The notes: a model not told the origin generated them from the letters alone. A stretch of 64,000 bases of DNA from Pollutimonas bauzanensis (GCF_900129885.1 NZ_FQXE01000007.1:62001-126000), one strand, 5' to 3'; shown: positions 49,493 to 59,145, counted from the stretch's first letter. Program-made: numbers and translations.

Positions 49493-50566
49493 CTATGCCT
49501 GGGGCGATTTGCGGCGCGTGCGGGTAGCGGCTTTGCTGGCCTTCTTGGCCGGAGCCGGGGCCGGGGCCGCCGCAGCCGCAGCCGCAGCCGCGACATCGGC
49601 GGCTGGCCTTTCCGCTGTTTTGCGGCTCCTGCGCTCCTTGAGCGGGGTTGGCGGTTTTTTGCCGCCGGGCCGCCCCAAGGCAAAAAGCGCCCCCTCGGGG
49701 GGCAGCGCCGCCGCATCGCGGCCAGCGTGAGGGCCTTTTGTCCCGGCTTCGGCGCTGTATACGAAGGTGCCGGATTTCTCATCGCGGCCCAGCTCGAACA
49801 GGTTCTGCGCCTGGGCTTCTTCAAGCAGATTGCCGAATGCGCGGAAGCCGTAGTAGGACTCATTGAAGTCGGGCTTGCGCCGCTTGATGGCCTGTTTGAG
49901 CGTCGATGCCCATATCTTGCCGCTGTCGCCCCGTTCGGAGAGCAGCGCGTCGAAGGTATCCGCGGCGATCTTGATGGCCGTCCCTTTCAGGGCCTGCAAT
50001 TCATCCTGGCTGCGCTTTCCCGCCCCGGGCGCGGGCTGGCCGCCGGCGGGCGCGTCTTTGGCTTCGTGCTTGTCGGCGCCGTCCTGTGTCGCGCGCACCA
50101 GGTCGTCATAGAAAATGAATTCGTCGCAATTGGCGATCAGCAGGTCGGACGTCGATTGCTTGACGCCCACGCCTATCACCTGTTTGGCGTTTTCGCGCAG
50201 CTTGGAGACCAGCGGCGAGAAGTCCGAATCACCGCTGATGATGACAAAGGTGTTGACGTGGGCTTTTGTATAGCAAAGATCCAGGGCGTCGACGACCAGG
50301 CGGATATCGGCCGAATTCTTGCCCGACTGGCGCACGTGCGGGATTTCGATCAGTTCAAAGTTGGCCTCGTGCATCGTGGCTTTGAAGGATTTATAGCGGT
50401 CCCAGTCGCAGTAGGCCTTCTTGACGACAATGCTGCCTTTCAAGAGCAGCCGTTCCAGCACCAGCTTGATGTCGAATTCGTGGTACCTGGCGTCGCGCAC
50501 GCCGAGCGCAACGTTTTCAAAGTCGCAGAACAGGGCCATGCTGACGTTTTCGGGTTGGGAAGCCAT
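49493..50566 (-). CDS. NYN-domain RNase-like protein with C-terminal OST-HTH region
   Basis: 357 aa. NYN (PIN-like) nuclease domain at about 10-150 with conserved acidic residues: D in LFCDFENVAL, D in CDWDRYK, D in KNSADIRLVVDALDL, D-x-D in VIISGDSDFSPLVSKL. An OST-HTH/LOTUS-like region at about 190-265 (LKQAIKRRKPDFNESYYGF ... FELGRDEKSGTFVY). The remaining tail is low complexity and contains the translated GC repeat (ALPPEGALFALGRPGGKKPPT). LabA-type proteins degrade or bind RNA. Start at 50566 follows GGAGAACGAT. Confidence 0.88.
   Translation of the reverse strand: MASQPENVSMALFCDFENVALGVRDARYHEFDIKLVLERLLLKGSIVVKKAYCDWDRYKSFKATMHEANFELIEIPHVRQSGKNSADIRLVVDALDLCYTKAHVNTFVIISGDSDFSPLVSKLRENAKQVIGVGVKQSTSDLLIANCDEFIFYDDLVRATQDGADKHEAKDAPAGGQPAPGAGKRSQDELQALKGTAIKIAADTFDALLSERGDSGKIWASTLKQAIKRRKPDFNESYYGFRAFGNLLEEAQAQNLFELGRDEKSGTFVYSAEAGTKGPHAGRDAAALPPEGALFALGRPGGKKPPTPLKERRSRKTAERPAADVAAAAAAAAAPAPAPAKKASKAATRTRRKSPQA
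49655..49712 (-). repeat. GC-rich repeat element, copy 2, embedded in the NYN gene
   Basis: On the minus strand a GCCCCCCGAGGGGGC hairpin is followed by TTTTT, then GGGGCGGCCCGGCGGC and an A-run. The first part is shaped like a Rho-independent terminator. Bases 49655-49675 are identical to 38432-38452. The open frame of the NYN gene reads through it without a stop. Confidence 0.7.
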
Positions 50567-50695
50567 ATCGTTCTCCATGTAAGAGCAGGGGGCAGGGAAG
50601 CGATCCGGCAGCTCCTGGCTCCATGATATTAGCTCACGGGCGCTGCCTTGATGAAAGCGCCGCAAGCCGGCGCGCGCCGCCGTAAACCGCCGGCC

Positions 50696-52366
50696 CTACG
50701 CCGCCTTGCGCGACGCGCTTTCCCGCTGGCGCCTGGCCTCGTCCAACAGATAGACCTGGTAATCGTCGAGGTCGCCGTCGAAATCTTTCATGCCGCCGCG
50801 CGACACCAGCCAGAATTCGTCGCATACCGAGCGCAGCAAAGCGCGGTCGTGGCTGACCAGCATCACCGAACCCTCGAATTCGTTCAACGCGACGCTCAAG
50901 GCCTCGCGGGTCGCCAGGTCCAGGTGATTGGTCGGCTCATCCAGCAGCAGCAGGTTGGGGCGCTGCCAGACTATCATGCACAGCACCAGGCGCGCTTTTT
51001 CGCCGCCGCTCATGCTGCCGACCGACTGCTTGACCATGTCGCCGCTGAAATTGAAGGTGCCCAGAAAGTTGCGCAAGCCTTGCTCGCGGCAATCCATGGC
51101 GCTGGGCCTCACGCTGGCCGGCGTGTCCCGCACCAGGCGTATCATGTGGTCCAGCGGGTTGTCGGCCGGGCGCAGGACGTCGAGTTCCTGTTGCGAAAAA
51201 TAGCCGATGTTCAGGCCCTTGCCGGTAATGATCTCGCCGCCTATGGGCTGCAAGGCGCCGGCGATGGTTTTCACCAGCGTCGATTTGCCCTGGCCGTTGG
51301 CGCCCAGAATGCCGATCCGCTGTCCCGCCAATACCGAACGGTTGATGTTTTGCACGATGACGGTGGGCCCCGTGCCGGCCAGCGCGTCGGAGGGCGCGGG
51401 ATAGCCGAAGCTGGCGGCCGACATGGACAGCATGGGGTTGGGCAGGCTGAAGGGCTCTTTGAATTCGAACTGGAAGTCGGCATCGGCCAGTATCGGCGCG
51501 ATCTTTTCCATGCGTTCCAGCGCCTTGACGCGGCTTTGCGCCTGCTTGGCCTTGCTGGCCTTGGCCTTGAAGCGGTCGATGAATTTTTGCAGATGCGCGA
51601 CTTTTTCCTGTTGCTTGGCGTGCGCGGCCTGCTGCAGCAGCATCTGTTCGGCGCGCATGTCTTCGAACTTGCTGTAATTGCCGCCGTAGCGCACCAGCTT
51701 GCTGTGATCGATATGCAGCGTGACATTGGTCACGGCGTCCAGGAACTCGCGGTCATGGCTGATCACCACCATGGTTCCCGCATAGTTCTTGAGCCAGGCT
51801 TCCAGCCACACCAGGGCGTCCAGGTCCAGGTGATTGGTCGGCTCATCGAGCAAGAGCAGGTCCGACGGGCACATCAGCGCGCGCGCCAGTTGCAGGCGCA
51901 TGCGCCAGCCTCCCGAGAAGCTGTTCACCGGCCGGTCGAGCTCGGCCACGCTGAAGCCCAGCCCCAGTATCAGCGACTGCGCCCGGGCGGGGGCGTCGTG
52001 CGCGCCGGCATCGTGCAGGGCCATATAGGCGTGCGCCATCCGCATGCCGTCGTCGCTGGCTTCCGCCGCGGCCACTTCGGTCTGCGCGGCAAGCAGGAGG
52101 GTGTCGCCCTCGACCACGAAATCCGTGGCGCTTTGCCCGGTTTCGGGCATGTCCTGCGCGACCTGCGACATGCGCCATTGCGATGGAATGGAAAATTCGC
52201 CGCCGTCTTCGTGCAGCGTGCCATTGAGCACCGCGAACAGGGACGACTTGCCCGCGCCGTTGCGGCCGACCAGGCCTACTTTTTCACCGGGGTTGAGCGT
52301 GACGGAGGTTTTGTCGAGCAATACTTTACTGCCGCGACGCAAGGTCACGTTCTTGAGGATAATCAT
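50696..52366 (-). CDS. ABC-F ATPase, YheS-like
   Basis: 556 aa, two ABC domains and no membrane part: Walker A GLVGRNGAGKSS and GILGANGQGKST; signatures FSGGWRMRLQLARAL and MSGGEKARLVLCMI; Walker B LLLLDEPTNHLDL twice. Between them a Lys-rich interdomain linker (FIDRFKAKASKAKQAQSR). The start MIILKNVTLRRG and FDGDLDDYQ end fit YheS rather than Uup or EttA; the about 80-residue C-terminal extension of E. coli YheS is absent. ABC-F proteins act on the ribosomal E site as translation factors. Standalone gene. Confidence 0.92.
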   Translation of the reverse strand: MIILKNVTLRRGSKVLLDKTSVTLNPGEKVGLVGRNGAGKSSLFAVLNGTLHEDGGEFSIPSQWRMSQVAQDMPETGQSATDFVVEGDTLLLAAQTEVAAAEASDDGMRMAHAYMALHDAGAHDAPARAQSLILGLGFSVAELDRPVNSFSGGWRMRLQLARALMCPSDLLLLDEPTNHLDLDALVWLEAWLKNYAGTMVVISHDREFLDAVTNVTLHIDHSKLVRYGGNYSKFEDMRAEQMLLQQAAHAKQQEKVAHLQKFIDRFKAKASKAKQAQSRVKALERMEKIAPILADADFQFEFKEPFSLPNPMLSMSAASFGYPAPSDALAGTGPTVIVQNINRSVLAGQRIGILGANGQGKSTLVKTIAGALQPIGGEIITGKGLNIGYFSQQELDVLRPADNPLDHMIRLVRDTPASVRPSAMDCREQGLRNFLGTFNFSGDMVKQSVGSMSGGEKARLVLCMIVWQRPNLLLLDEPTNHLDLATREALSVALNEFEGSVMLVSHDRALLRSVCDEFWLVSRGGMKDFDGDLDDYQVYLLDEARRQRESASRKAA

Positions 52367-52437
52367 CGGGGGTATGGTGGCAACTGCGCAAAAGGGGCGT
52401 CAATTGTAGCATTCGGCCGTTTTGGGCATGGCGCGTT

Positions 52438-53856
52438 TCAGGCCGGCCGCCGCCGCGCGGCGCCAACCGCGGCATCCAGCATCCGGAATGTCCGAGGGTC
52501 CGACATCTGCGTTACATTGAAGCGCATCAACCCGGCCGCCGATTGCGACAGGCTGAACACATTGCCTGGCGCCAGCACCATGCCTTGCTGCAGCGCCTGT
52601 TTGGCCATCTCGGTGGCGTCCAGCCCGGCGGGCAGGCGGCACCACAGGAACATGCCCGCCCGGGGCGCGATCCAGGGCGTGATGCCGATGCCGGCCAGGC
52701 CCTGCGTGGCCTGGCGCATGGCCTGGGCCAGCCGCAGGCGCAGCGCCTCCAGGTGCTTGCGGTAGCTGCCGTCCCGCAGGATGGCCAGCACCAGCTCCTG
52801 CGATATGCGCGAGCCCGCGAACGTGGTGGCGATTTTCAGATCGACCAGTTCCTCGATCCAGTCCGGCCGGGCGGCGATATAGCCGCAGCGCACCGAGGCC
52901 GACAGTGTCTTGGAGAAGCTGCCGATCTGCACCACCCGGTTCAGGCCATCGAAGGTCGCCAGGCGCGGAGCGGGTTCCAGTTCGAAATCCGCAAAGATGT
53001 CGTCCTCGATGACTACGAGGTCGTGCGCATCGACCAGCTTGAGCAGGCGGTGCGCGACGACAGGGCTGAGCGTCGCCCCGGTCGGGTTGTGCGGCCCGGA
53101 GTTGGTGATGTACAAGCGCGGCTGGTGCTCGGCCAAGGCCTGCGCAAACAGGTCGATGTCCGGGCCGTTGGGCGTGTAGGGCACGCTCACCACCTTGGCT
53201 CTATGGGCGCGCAGCAGGGCATGGAAATTGAAATAGCATGGGTCGTCCACCAGCACGGCGTCGCCCGGTTCGATCAGGAAGCGGCAGAGCAGGTCTATAG
53301 CCTGGGTGCCCGAGTCGGTCAGCATGACCTGGTCGGGCGACGCTTGCGTACCGCGTTCCAGCAGCCGCCGCGCCAGGATCTGGCGCAAGGCTGCCGAACC
53401 CAGCGGCGACGCATAGTCGGCCAGGCCGGAATCCGGGGCGCGCGCCGCCGAACGCAAGGCGCGGCGCAAGCCGTCTTGCGGCAGCCAGGAGGCCGGCAGC
53501 CAGCCGCAGCCCGGCTTGAGGATATCGTCGCCGGCCTCCAGCGACTGGCGCGACACCCATAAAGGGTCGACCGCCCGGTCCAGCCGCGGGCCCAGGTCCG
53601 ACAGCGACAGCGGCGCGATGTGGCCGGCCACGTAAAAGCCGGAACCCGGGCGGGAGCAGATCACGCCCTCGGCGGCCAGGCGCTCGTAGGCGTCCACCAC
53701 CGTGGATTTGGACACCCGCAGCAATTCGGCGTAGCCGCGTATCGAGGGCAGGCGCGCGCCGGGCACCAGCTGGCGCGCGGCGATGCGGCGGCGTATGGCG
53801 TCCATGGCCTGCTCGACGAGCGTGCCGGCTTCTTTCTGAACCAGGAGAGTATCCAT
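52438..53856 (-). CDS. MocR-type regulator (GntR HTH + aminotransferase domain)
   Basis: 472 aa: winged HTH at about 10-75 (PSIRGYAELLRVSKSTVVDAYERLAAEG), then a fold-type I PLP domain with PLP Lys in IGSFSKTLSASVRCGY and the Asp/Tyr contacts in NSGPHNPTGA and IEDDIFADF. MocR regulators use PLP or an aminated ligand as signal. Divergent from an EamA exporter gene (104-bp gap), which is likely its target. Confidence 0.92.
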   Translation of the reverse strand: MDTLLVQKEAGTLVEQAMDAIRRRIAARQLVPGARLPSIRGYAELLRVSKSTVVDAYERLAAEGVICSRPGSGFYVAGHIAPLSLSDLGPRLDRAVDPLWVSRQSLEAGDDILKPGCGWLPASWLPQDGLRRALRSAARAPDSGLADYASPLGSAALRQILARRLLERGTQASPDQVMLTDSGTQAIDLLCRFLIEPGDAVLVDDPCYFNFHALLRAHRAKVVSVPYTPNGPDIDLFAQALAEHQPRLYITNSGPHNPTGATLSPVVAHRLLKLVDAHDLVVIEDDIFADFELEPAPRLATFDGLNRVVQIGSFSKTLSASVRCGYIAARPDWIEELVDLKIATTFAGSRISQELVLAILRDGSYRKHLEALRLRLAQAMRQATQGLAGIGITPWIAPRAGMFLWCRLPAGLDATEMAKQALQQGMVLAPGNVFSLSQSAAGLMRFNVTQMSDPRTFRMLDAAVGAARRRPA

Positions 53857-53960
53857 CCGTACTGCCTTTCATGCCATTACAGTTTGTCCAAAGTGTACTC
53901 CTCTGTCCCTGGCGAGTGCCAGTGTTTTCGGCGACACTGTCTGCGCAATGGAGACACATC

Positions 53961-54839
53961 ATGAACAAAACGGCCCATGCCTGGCTCAATGGATCCATCG
54001 GGATGCTGATATTCAGCGGCTCTCTGCCGGCCACGCGAGTCGCCGTCCTGGGCTTCGACCCGGTTTTCCTCACGGTGGCGCGCGCCTCCATCGCCGGCTT
54101 GCTGGCGGTGTTCCTGCTGCTGGTGTCGCGCCAGAAGCTGCCCGGGCGGCATGAGCTGCTGCCGCTGGCCGTCGTGGCGCTGGGGGTAGTGGTGGGCTTT
54201 CCGCTATTGACGGCCCTGGCCCTGCAGCACATCACCTCCGCCCACTCCATGGTGTTCATCGGCCTGCTGCCCCTGGCCACCGGCATATTCGGCGTCCTGC
54301 GCGGGGGGGAGCGGCCCCGTCCGGCCTTCTGGCTGTTTGCCTGCATGGGCAGCCTGCTGGTCGCCGCCTTTGCCTTCAGCAGCAATGGCGCCTCATCGGT
54401 GACCGGAGCGCTGCTGATGCTCGCGGCCGTAGTGGTCTGCGGCCTGGGGTATGCGGAAGGAGCCATGCTGTCGCGGCGCCTGGGCGGCTGGCAGGTGATC
54501 TGCTGGGCCCTGGTTTTGCCCCTGCCGCTGATGCTGCTGGCCGCGCTGGCCATCTGGCCGGTGTCGTTTGCGGCGGTGCAGGCGCCGGCGTGGATAGGCC
54601 TGGCCTATGTATCGCTGTTCAGCATGCTGATCGGCTTCATGTTCTGGTATCGGGGCCTGTCGCAGGGCGGCATCGCATCGGTGGGGCAGCTGCAGCTGTT
54701 GCAGCCCTTTTTCGGCCTTTTGCTTGCCGCGACGCTGCTGGGTGAACCGTTCAAATGGTCCATGGTGTTCGTCATGGCGGCTGCCGCGGCCTGCGTCGTG
54801 GGCGCCAAGCATGCCGCCGCGGCCCCGCGCATCGCTTAG
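53961..54839 (+). CDS. EamA/DMT-family transporter
   Basis: 292 aa, ten predicted membrane helices in two EamA repeats (first SLPATRVAVLGFDPVFLTVAR; second RRLGGWQVICWALVL). Drug/metabolite transporter superfamily, typically an amino-acid or metabolite exporter. Start at 53961 (MNKTAHAWLNGSIG) chosen over 53871, which would begin inside the promoter. Paired with the divergent MocR regulator. Confidence 0.9.
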   Translation: MNKTAHAWLNGSIGMLIFSGSLPATRVAVLGFDPVFLTVARASIAGLLAVFLLLVSRQKLPGRHELLPLAVVALGVVVGFPLLTALALQHITSAHSMVFIGLLPLATGIFGVLRGGERPRPAFWLFACMGSLLVAAFAFSSNGASSVTGALLMLAAVVVCGLGYAEGAMLSRRLGGWQVICWALVLPLPLMLLAALAIWPVSFAAVQAPAWIGLAYVSLFSMLIGFMFWYRGLSQGGIASVGQLQLLQPFFGLLLAATLLGEPFKWSMVFVMAAAAACVVGAKHAAAAPRIA

Positions 54840-54920
54840 CGCCGGCCATAATCGTAGGCGATAATGGAAGGACATGAAGCGCGCCGCTTCCCGCTTACCC
54901 CTTCTTCACCGCGATATTCC

Positions 54921-55289
54921 ATGGCAACGACAGTCAAGCCGCGACCAGGCAGCAGATTGGTCTACTCCACCGAAACCGGCAGCATGTGCCCGGTATGCGC
55001 GCAACCCATGGCCCGCTGCGCTTGCCGGACGATAACAAGCCTTCCCGATGGCGACGGCATAGTGCGGGTGTCGTTCGAAACCAAGGGGCGGCGCGGCAAA
55101 GGCGTCACGGTGGTCAAAGGCGTCCCCTTGGACGCGGCGGCGCTGGCCGGCCTGGGCAAGCAGCTGAAAACCGCCTGCGGGTCGGGAGGCACCGTCAAAG
55201 ACGGCGTGATCGAAATACAAGGCGATCATCGCGAATTGGTCGTGCAGAAGCTGGGCCCGCGCTGGACCGTCAAGCGCGCTGGCGGCTAG
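54921..55289 (+). CDS. SUI1/eIF1-like translation factor (YciH)
   Basis: 122 aa. N-terminal Cys motif SMCPVCAQPMARCAC (zinc ribbon-like), then SUI1 fold with GRRGKGVTVVKGVPLDAAAL, KQLKTACGSGGTVKDGVIEIQGDH and QKLGPRW. Bacterial YciH modulates start-site selection or acts under stress. Start at 54921 (MATTVKPRPGSRLVYST) chosen on homology; chrA follows after 22 bp. Confidence 0.93.
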   Translation: MATTVKPRPGSRLVYSTETGSMCPVCAQPMARCACRTITSLPDGDGIVRVSFETKGRRGKGVTVVKGVPLDAAALAGLGKQLKTACGSGGTVKDGVIEIQGDHRELVVQKLGPRWTVKRAGG

Positions 55290-55311
55290 CGGCGCGGTTC
55301 TCGGTCCGCGG

Positions 55312-56526
55312 ATGAATAGCATGGCATACAGGCAAATCGACGACCGGACGCCGTGGGCTGTTTTTCTCATCTTTCTGCGCCTGGGCCTGACCTCCTTCGG
55401 CGGCCCTGTGGCGCATTTGGCTTATTTCCACAATGAGTTCGTCATGCGCCGGCGCTGGCTGAGCGAGCGCAGCTACGCCGATCTGCTCGCCTTGTGCCAG
55501 TTCCTGCCCGGCCCGGCCAGCAGCCAGGTCGGCATGGCGCTCGGCTTGTCGCGGGCCGGCCTGCCTGGCGCGCTGGCCGCCTGGGCCGGCTTCACCCTGC
55601 CATCGGCGCTCATGCTGGTTCTGTTCGCGCTGGGCCTGTCCACATGGGGCAGCGCTTTTCCCGCGGGCGCACTGCAAGGCCTCAAGCTGGTCGCGGTCGC
55701 TGTGGTCGCGCAGGCGGTGTGGGGCATGGCGCGCCATCTATGCACGGACATCCCGAGGGTTGCGATTGCCGTCGTGTCGGCATGTATCGTCCTCCTGTGG
55801 CCGAATGCCTGGGGACAAGTCGGCGTGATCGCCGCCGCTGCCGTGGCCGGGCTAGGGCTTTGCAGGCCAGTCGGCGGCCTGGCCCATGATCCGCTCGCGG
55901 TTCCGGTGAGCCGGCGCGCCGGCATCGCGGCCCTATGCCTGTTTTTTGGACTGCTGGCCGGCTTGCCCGCCGCCGCCCAGGTTTGGCCCGGGCAGACATT
56001 GGCAATGGTCAACGCTTTCTACCGCGCCGGAGCGCTGGTCTTCGGCGGCGGCCACGTCGTGCTGCCGCTGCTGCAATCGGCGGTGGTGCCCAGCGGCTGG
56101 GTGACCAATGAAACCTTTCTCGCGGGCTATGGCGCGGCCCAGGCCGTTCCCGGCCCGCTCTTCACCTTCGCCGCTTTTCTCGGCGCCTCGATGACGGTTC
56201 CACCGGGCGGCTGGCTGGGCGCGCTGGCATGCCTGGCCGCTGTCTTCGCGCCCGCTTTTCTGCTGGTGGTCGGCGCGCTGCCTTTCTGGGAGCAACTGCG
56301 CCGTAGCGCGCACACGCGGGCTGCATTCGCCGGGGTGAACGCCGCGGTCGTCGGCCTGCTGCTGGCGGCGCTCTACCAGCCCGCCTGGAGCAGCGCCGTG
56401 CACCGGCCCGCGGACTTCGGACTGGTGTTGATGGCGCTTGCCGCCCTGATGTTCTGGAAGCTGCCGCCCTGGCTGGTCGTCCTGGGCAGCGCCATGGCCG
56501 GGTGGCTGTCGGGCGCCGCCTTCTGA
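55312..56526 (+). CDS. chrA: Chromate transporter family protein ChrA
   Basis: 404 aa, long-chain CHR: two homologous halves, first LRLGLTSFGGPVAHLAYFHNEF with LCQFLPGPASSQ, second FYRAGALVFGGGHVVLPLLQ with AAQAVPGPLFTFAAFLG. About 10-12 membrane helices. The family exports chromate; many members have other or unknown anion substrates, and no chrB regulator is near, so chromate specificity is uncertain. Confidence 0.9.
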   Translation: MNSMAYRQIDDRTPWAVFLIFLRLGLTSFGGPVAHLAYFHNEFVMRRRWLSERSYADLLALCQFLPGPASSQVGMALGLSRAGLPGALAAWAGFTLPSALMLVLFALGLSTWGSAFPAGALQGLKLVAVAVVAQAVWGMARHLCTDIPRVAIAVVSACIVLLWPNAWGQVGVIAAAAVAGLGLCRPVGGLAHDPLAVPVSRRAGIAALCLFFGLLAGLPAAAQVWPGQTLAMVNAFYRAGALVFGGGHVVLPLLQSAVVPSGWVTNETFLAGYGAAQAVPGPLFTFAAFLGASMTVPPGGWLGALACLAAVFAPAFLLVVGALPFWEQLRRSAHTRAAFAGVNAAVVGLLLAALYQPAWSSAVHRPADFGLVLMALAALMFWKLPPWLVVLGSAMAGWLSGAAF

Positions 56527-56689
56527 CGCGGCGGCGAATGATTCGGGGCGCTGACGCGAGCCGTACCCGGCGGGTTCATGCCGCCCCGGAAACAGCAGTA
56601 TTCTGTATTATGTGTACCCTCTTTGGGGCGCCGCATTTCGCATGCGGCGCCCGTGCAGGCATGACATGGCTTCAAGTAAAGGAAAACAG

Positions 56690-56887
56690 ATGAAAAAGAA
56701 AGGCGCGCCGGATCCGGATGAAGTGGCGCTGATTGAATGGTGCATCGAGGTCGAGGATTTCCTGGTGGCCGCCGGCGCGACATTGCGCCAGGCGCAGGAC
56801 CACATCGAGGAACAGGCCGAATGGTTTACGGACCAGTTCTATAACGGCCTGACCCCCGAGGAGGCCGCCAAGGAAGCGCTCAATTGA
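56690..56887 (+). CDS. Small acidic protein of unknown function
   Basis: 65 aa, very acidic (DPDEVALIEWCIEVEDFL ... HIEEQAEWFTDQFYNGLTPEEAAKEALN), one Cys, predicted all-helical. SD AAAGGA lies 8 bases before the ATG at 56690; an ATG at 56666 is less well placed. No family recognised. Convergent with the MFS gene. Confidence 0.7.
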   Translation: MKKKGAPDPDEVALIEWCIEVEDFLVAAGATLRQAQDHIEEQAEWFTDQFYNGLTPEEAAKEALN

Positions 56888-56930
56888 GCGCCGGACCCGC
56901 CGCGCCGCCTTGCGCGGGCGATGCGCCGCC

Positions 56931-58127
56931 TCAGGGCCTGTGCGCAACGCTGTGCGCGAACCAGGCGCCCAGCAAGGGCAGAGCGACCATGCTGCAGATG
57001 AATGCCGCGTCGACGCCATAATGGTCGACCACGGCCGCGATCGCGCCTATTCCCAGCGATTGCCCCAGGAACAGGCTGCAGGCGAACAGCGATACCGCCG
57101 TTCCCCGTGTGTCGGGCGCCATTTGCGTGGCGTTGGCCTGCAGGGTGTTGTGCAGCATATAGAAACCCATGCCGGCAATGAAGCAGGCCGGCATGGACCA
57201 GGCCCAGTGTGGTCCGAAGGCCAGCATGGCGAAGCCGGCGGCCATCAGCGCGCCGCCATTCAAGGCCAGGCCGCGCTCGCCGTAGCGGCCAAGCAGGCGG
57301 CGCGCGAAAAAGGTGTAGACCAGGCCGCCGGCGCCGTATAGGGCGACAATCGCTCCCGCCGCGGTCAGCGGCAGGCCGTAGCGGTCATGCAGATAGGTCG
57401 GGATGAAAACCAGCGCGCTGAATACGAAGGCGCCCTCGATCAGGGCCACCAGCAATATGTGGCGCGCCCAGGCAATCCGCAGCACGCTGGTCACCTGGGA
57501 AAAAAAACTGCGCCGCGCGGCGTTGGCCGGCGGCTTGGCCGGCAGCGAGCGCAGCAGCATCAGGGCAACACCGCCGAAAATCAGCGCCAGCAAGCCAAAG
57601 GCGGCCTGCCAGTTGAGCAAGTCCGCAAACAGCCCGCCCACCCATTGCCCCGAAATCATGCCTATGATGGTGGCCGACATGAACTTGGCCAGCACGCCCT
57701 GCCTTTCGGCATAGGGAACCGAATCGCCTATCAGGGCCATGCTCAGCGGAATGATGCCGGCGGTGGCCGCGCCGGCCATGCCGCGCAATACGATAACGGC
57801 CGACATCGATGGCGCGAAAACCAGCGCCAGATTGATCAGCGCGGAAGCCGCCACGGCGCAGCTGATGACGCGCTGCTTGCCATAGCGATCGCCCAGCGGG
57901 CCATATACCAGCTGGAGAAAGCCATAGGCGATCACAAACAGCGATATCGATCCGGCGGCCGCTCCCGTGGTCACCTCGAAGGATAGGGCGAGGTCCGGCA
58001 GCAGCGCGTCGCAGATGCGCATGCCGGCCATGCTGGCGAAGCCAGCGCCTGCTATAAGAAAAAAACTCTTGCCGATTCCCGCGGCCTGTTTGCTCGATGT
58101 AATTTCCACCACCCTTGCGGTCCCCAC
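56931..58127 (-). CDS. MFS transporter
   Basis: 398 aa with 12 helices: LVYGPLGDRYGKQRVISC is the loop 2-3 MFS motif (G-x3-D-R-x-G-x-R-x3). DHA1-type exporter or metabolite carrier, similar to the AraJ/CynX-like group. GTG start at 58127 is the longest option; the exact start is not sure. Substrate unknown. Confidence 0.88.
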   Translation of the reverse strand: MGTARVVEITSSKQAAGIGKSFFLIAGAGFASMAGMRICDALLPDLALSFEVTTGAAAGSISLFVIAYGFLQLVYGPLGDRYGKQRVISCAVAASALINLALVFAPSMSAVIVLRGMAGAATAGIIPLSMALIGDSVPYAERQGVLAKFMSATIIGMISGQWVGGLFADLLNWQAAFGLLALIFGGVALMLLRSLPAKPPANAARRSFFSQVTSVLRIAWARHILLVALIEGAFVFSALVFIPTYLHDRYGLPLTAAGAIVALYGAGGLVYTFFARRLLGRYGERGLALNGGALMAAGFAMLAFGPHWAWSMPACFIAGMGFYMLHNTLQANATQMAPDTRGTAVSLFACSLFLGQSLGIGAIAAVVDHYGVDAAFICSMVALPLLGAWFAHSVAHRP

Positions 58128-58274
58128 GATTTGGCGCTCTGCTTTCTACATGGCCAATCACGGGCACGTAGCAGCTCAGATAGTAGCGTATCGATTATGT
58201 CAGCGCCGCAGCTCCGCCGATATTGAGTAAACTAAAAGGCTGTCTTCCTTAATGACCCGGCCCCGCCGCATCCC

Positions 58275-59108
58275 ATGCCTTCTTCACACGAAATCCGTCC
58301 TGGACAATCCATAGAATTGTTGAAGGCGCTGCACATCCTTACGCGCGACGGCAAGATGAACCAGGACAGCCGGCGCAAGCTCAAGCAGGTCTACCACCTG
58401 TTCCAGTTCATCGAGCCGCTGCTCGAGGACTTGAAGCGGGATCGCGTAGGCATCACCCTGGTGGACCATGGCGCCGGCAAGTCCTACCTGGGCTTCATCC
58501 TTTACGACCTGTTCTTCAAGCAATTGAAGGACCAGTCGCATTTGTACGGCATCGAAACGCGCGAAGAGCTCGTCAATAGCGCTACCGACCTTGCGCGGCG
58601 GCTGGGGTTTCCCGGCATGTCCTTCTTGAATCTTTCGGTCGCCGATTCCATCGCGTCGGACCGCCTGCCGGCGCAGGTGGACATGGTCACGGCGCTGCAT
58701 GCCTGCAATACCGCCACCGACGACGCCATACGATTCGCCCTGCATAAACAGGCCAAGTACATTGTCGTCGTTCCGTGCTGCCAGGCGGAAGTGGCAAGCG
58801 TGCTGCGCGGCAAGAAAGCGCAGTCTCTCGGCGCCGGGGCCCTGGCCGAAATGTGGCGCCATCCGCTGCATACGCGCGAGTTCGGCAGCCAGGCCACCAA
58901 TGTATTGCGCAGCCTGCAGATGGAAGCGCATGGCTACCAGGTGACGGTGACCGAACTGGTGGGCTGGGAGCACTCGATGAAAAACGAACTGATCATCGCT
59001 TCCTATAAAAACCTGCCGCGCCGCAAGGCCGCTGAAAGGCTGGAGAATCTGCTGAAAATGTTGGGGCTGGAGGAAATGCGCGAGCGATTTTTCGCGCCGC
59101 AAGCCTGA
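58275..59108 (+). CDS. SAM-dependent methyltransferase (class I, Methyltransf_32-like)
   Basis: 277 aa. Motif I appears as TLVDHGAGKSYLGFILYDLFF, later MVTALHACNTATDDAIRFAL and VVVPCCQAEV; the H-A-C-N-T-A-T-D pattern is typical of the GSTCD/TRMO-like methyltransferases of the PF13679 type. Substrate unknown, possibly RNA or a protein. The start is set at 58275. Confidence 0.85.
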   Translation: MPSSHEIRPGQSIELLKALHILTRDGKMNQDSRRKLKQVYHLFQFIEPLLEDLKRDRVGITLVDHGAGKSYLGFILYDLFFKQLKDQSHLYGIETREELVNSATDLARRLGFPGMSFLNLSVADSIASDRLPAQVDMVTALHACNTATDDAIRFALHKQAKYIVVVPCCQAEVASVLRGKKAQSLGAGALAEMWRHPLHTREFGSQATNVLRSLQMEAHGYQVTVTELVGWEHSMKNELIIASYKNLPRRKAAERLENLLKMLGLEEMRERFFAPQA

Positions 59109-59145
59109 TTCCAGGCGCCGCTGAAGCGGCGCCTGGCCTATGCCG

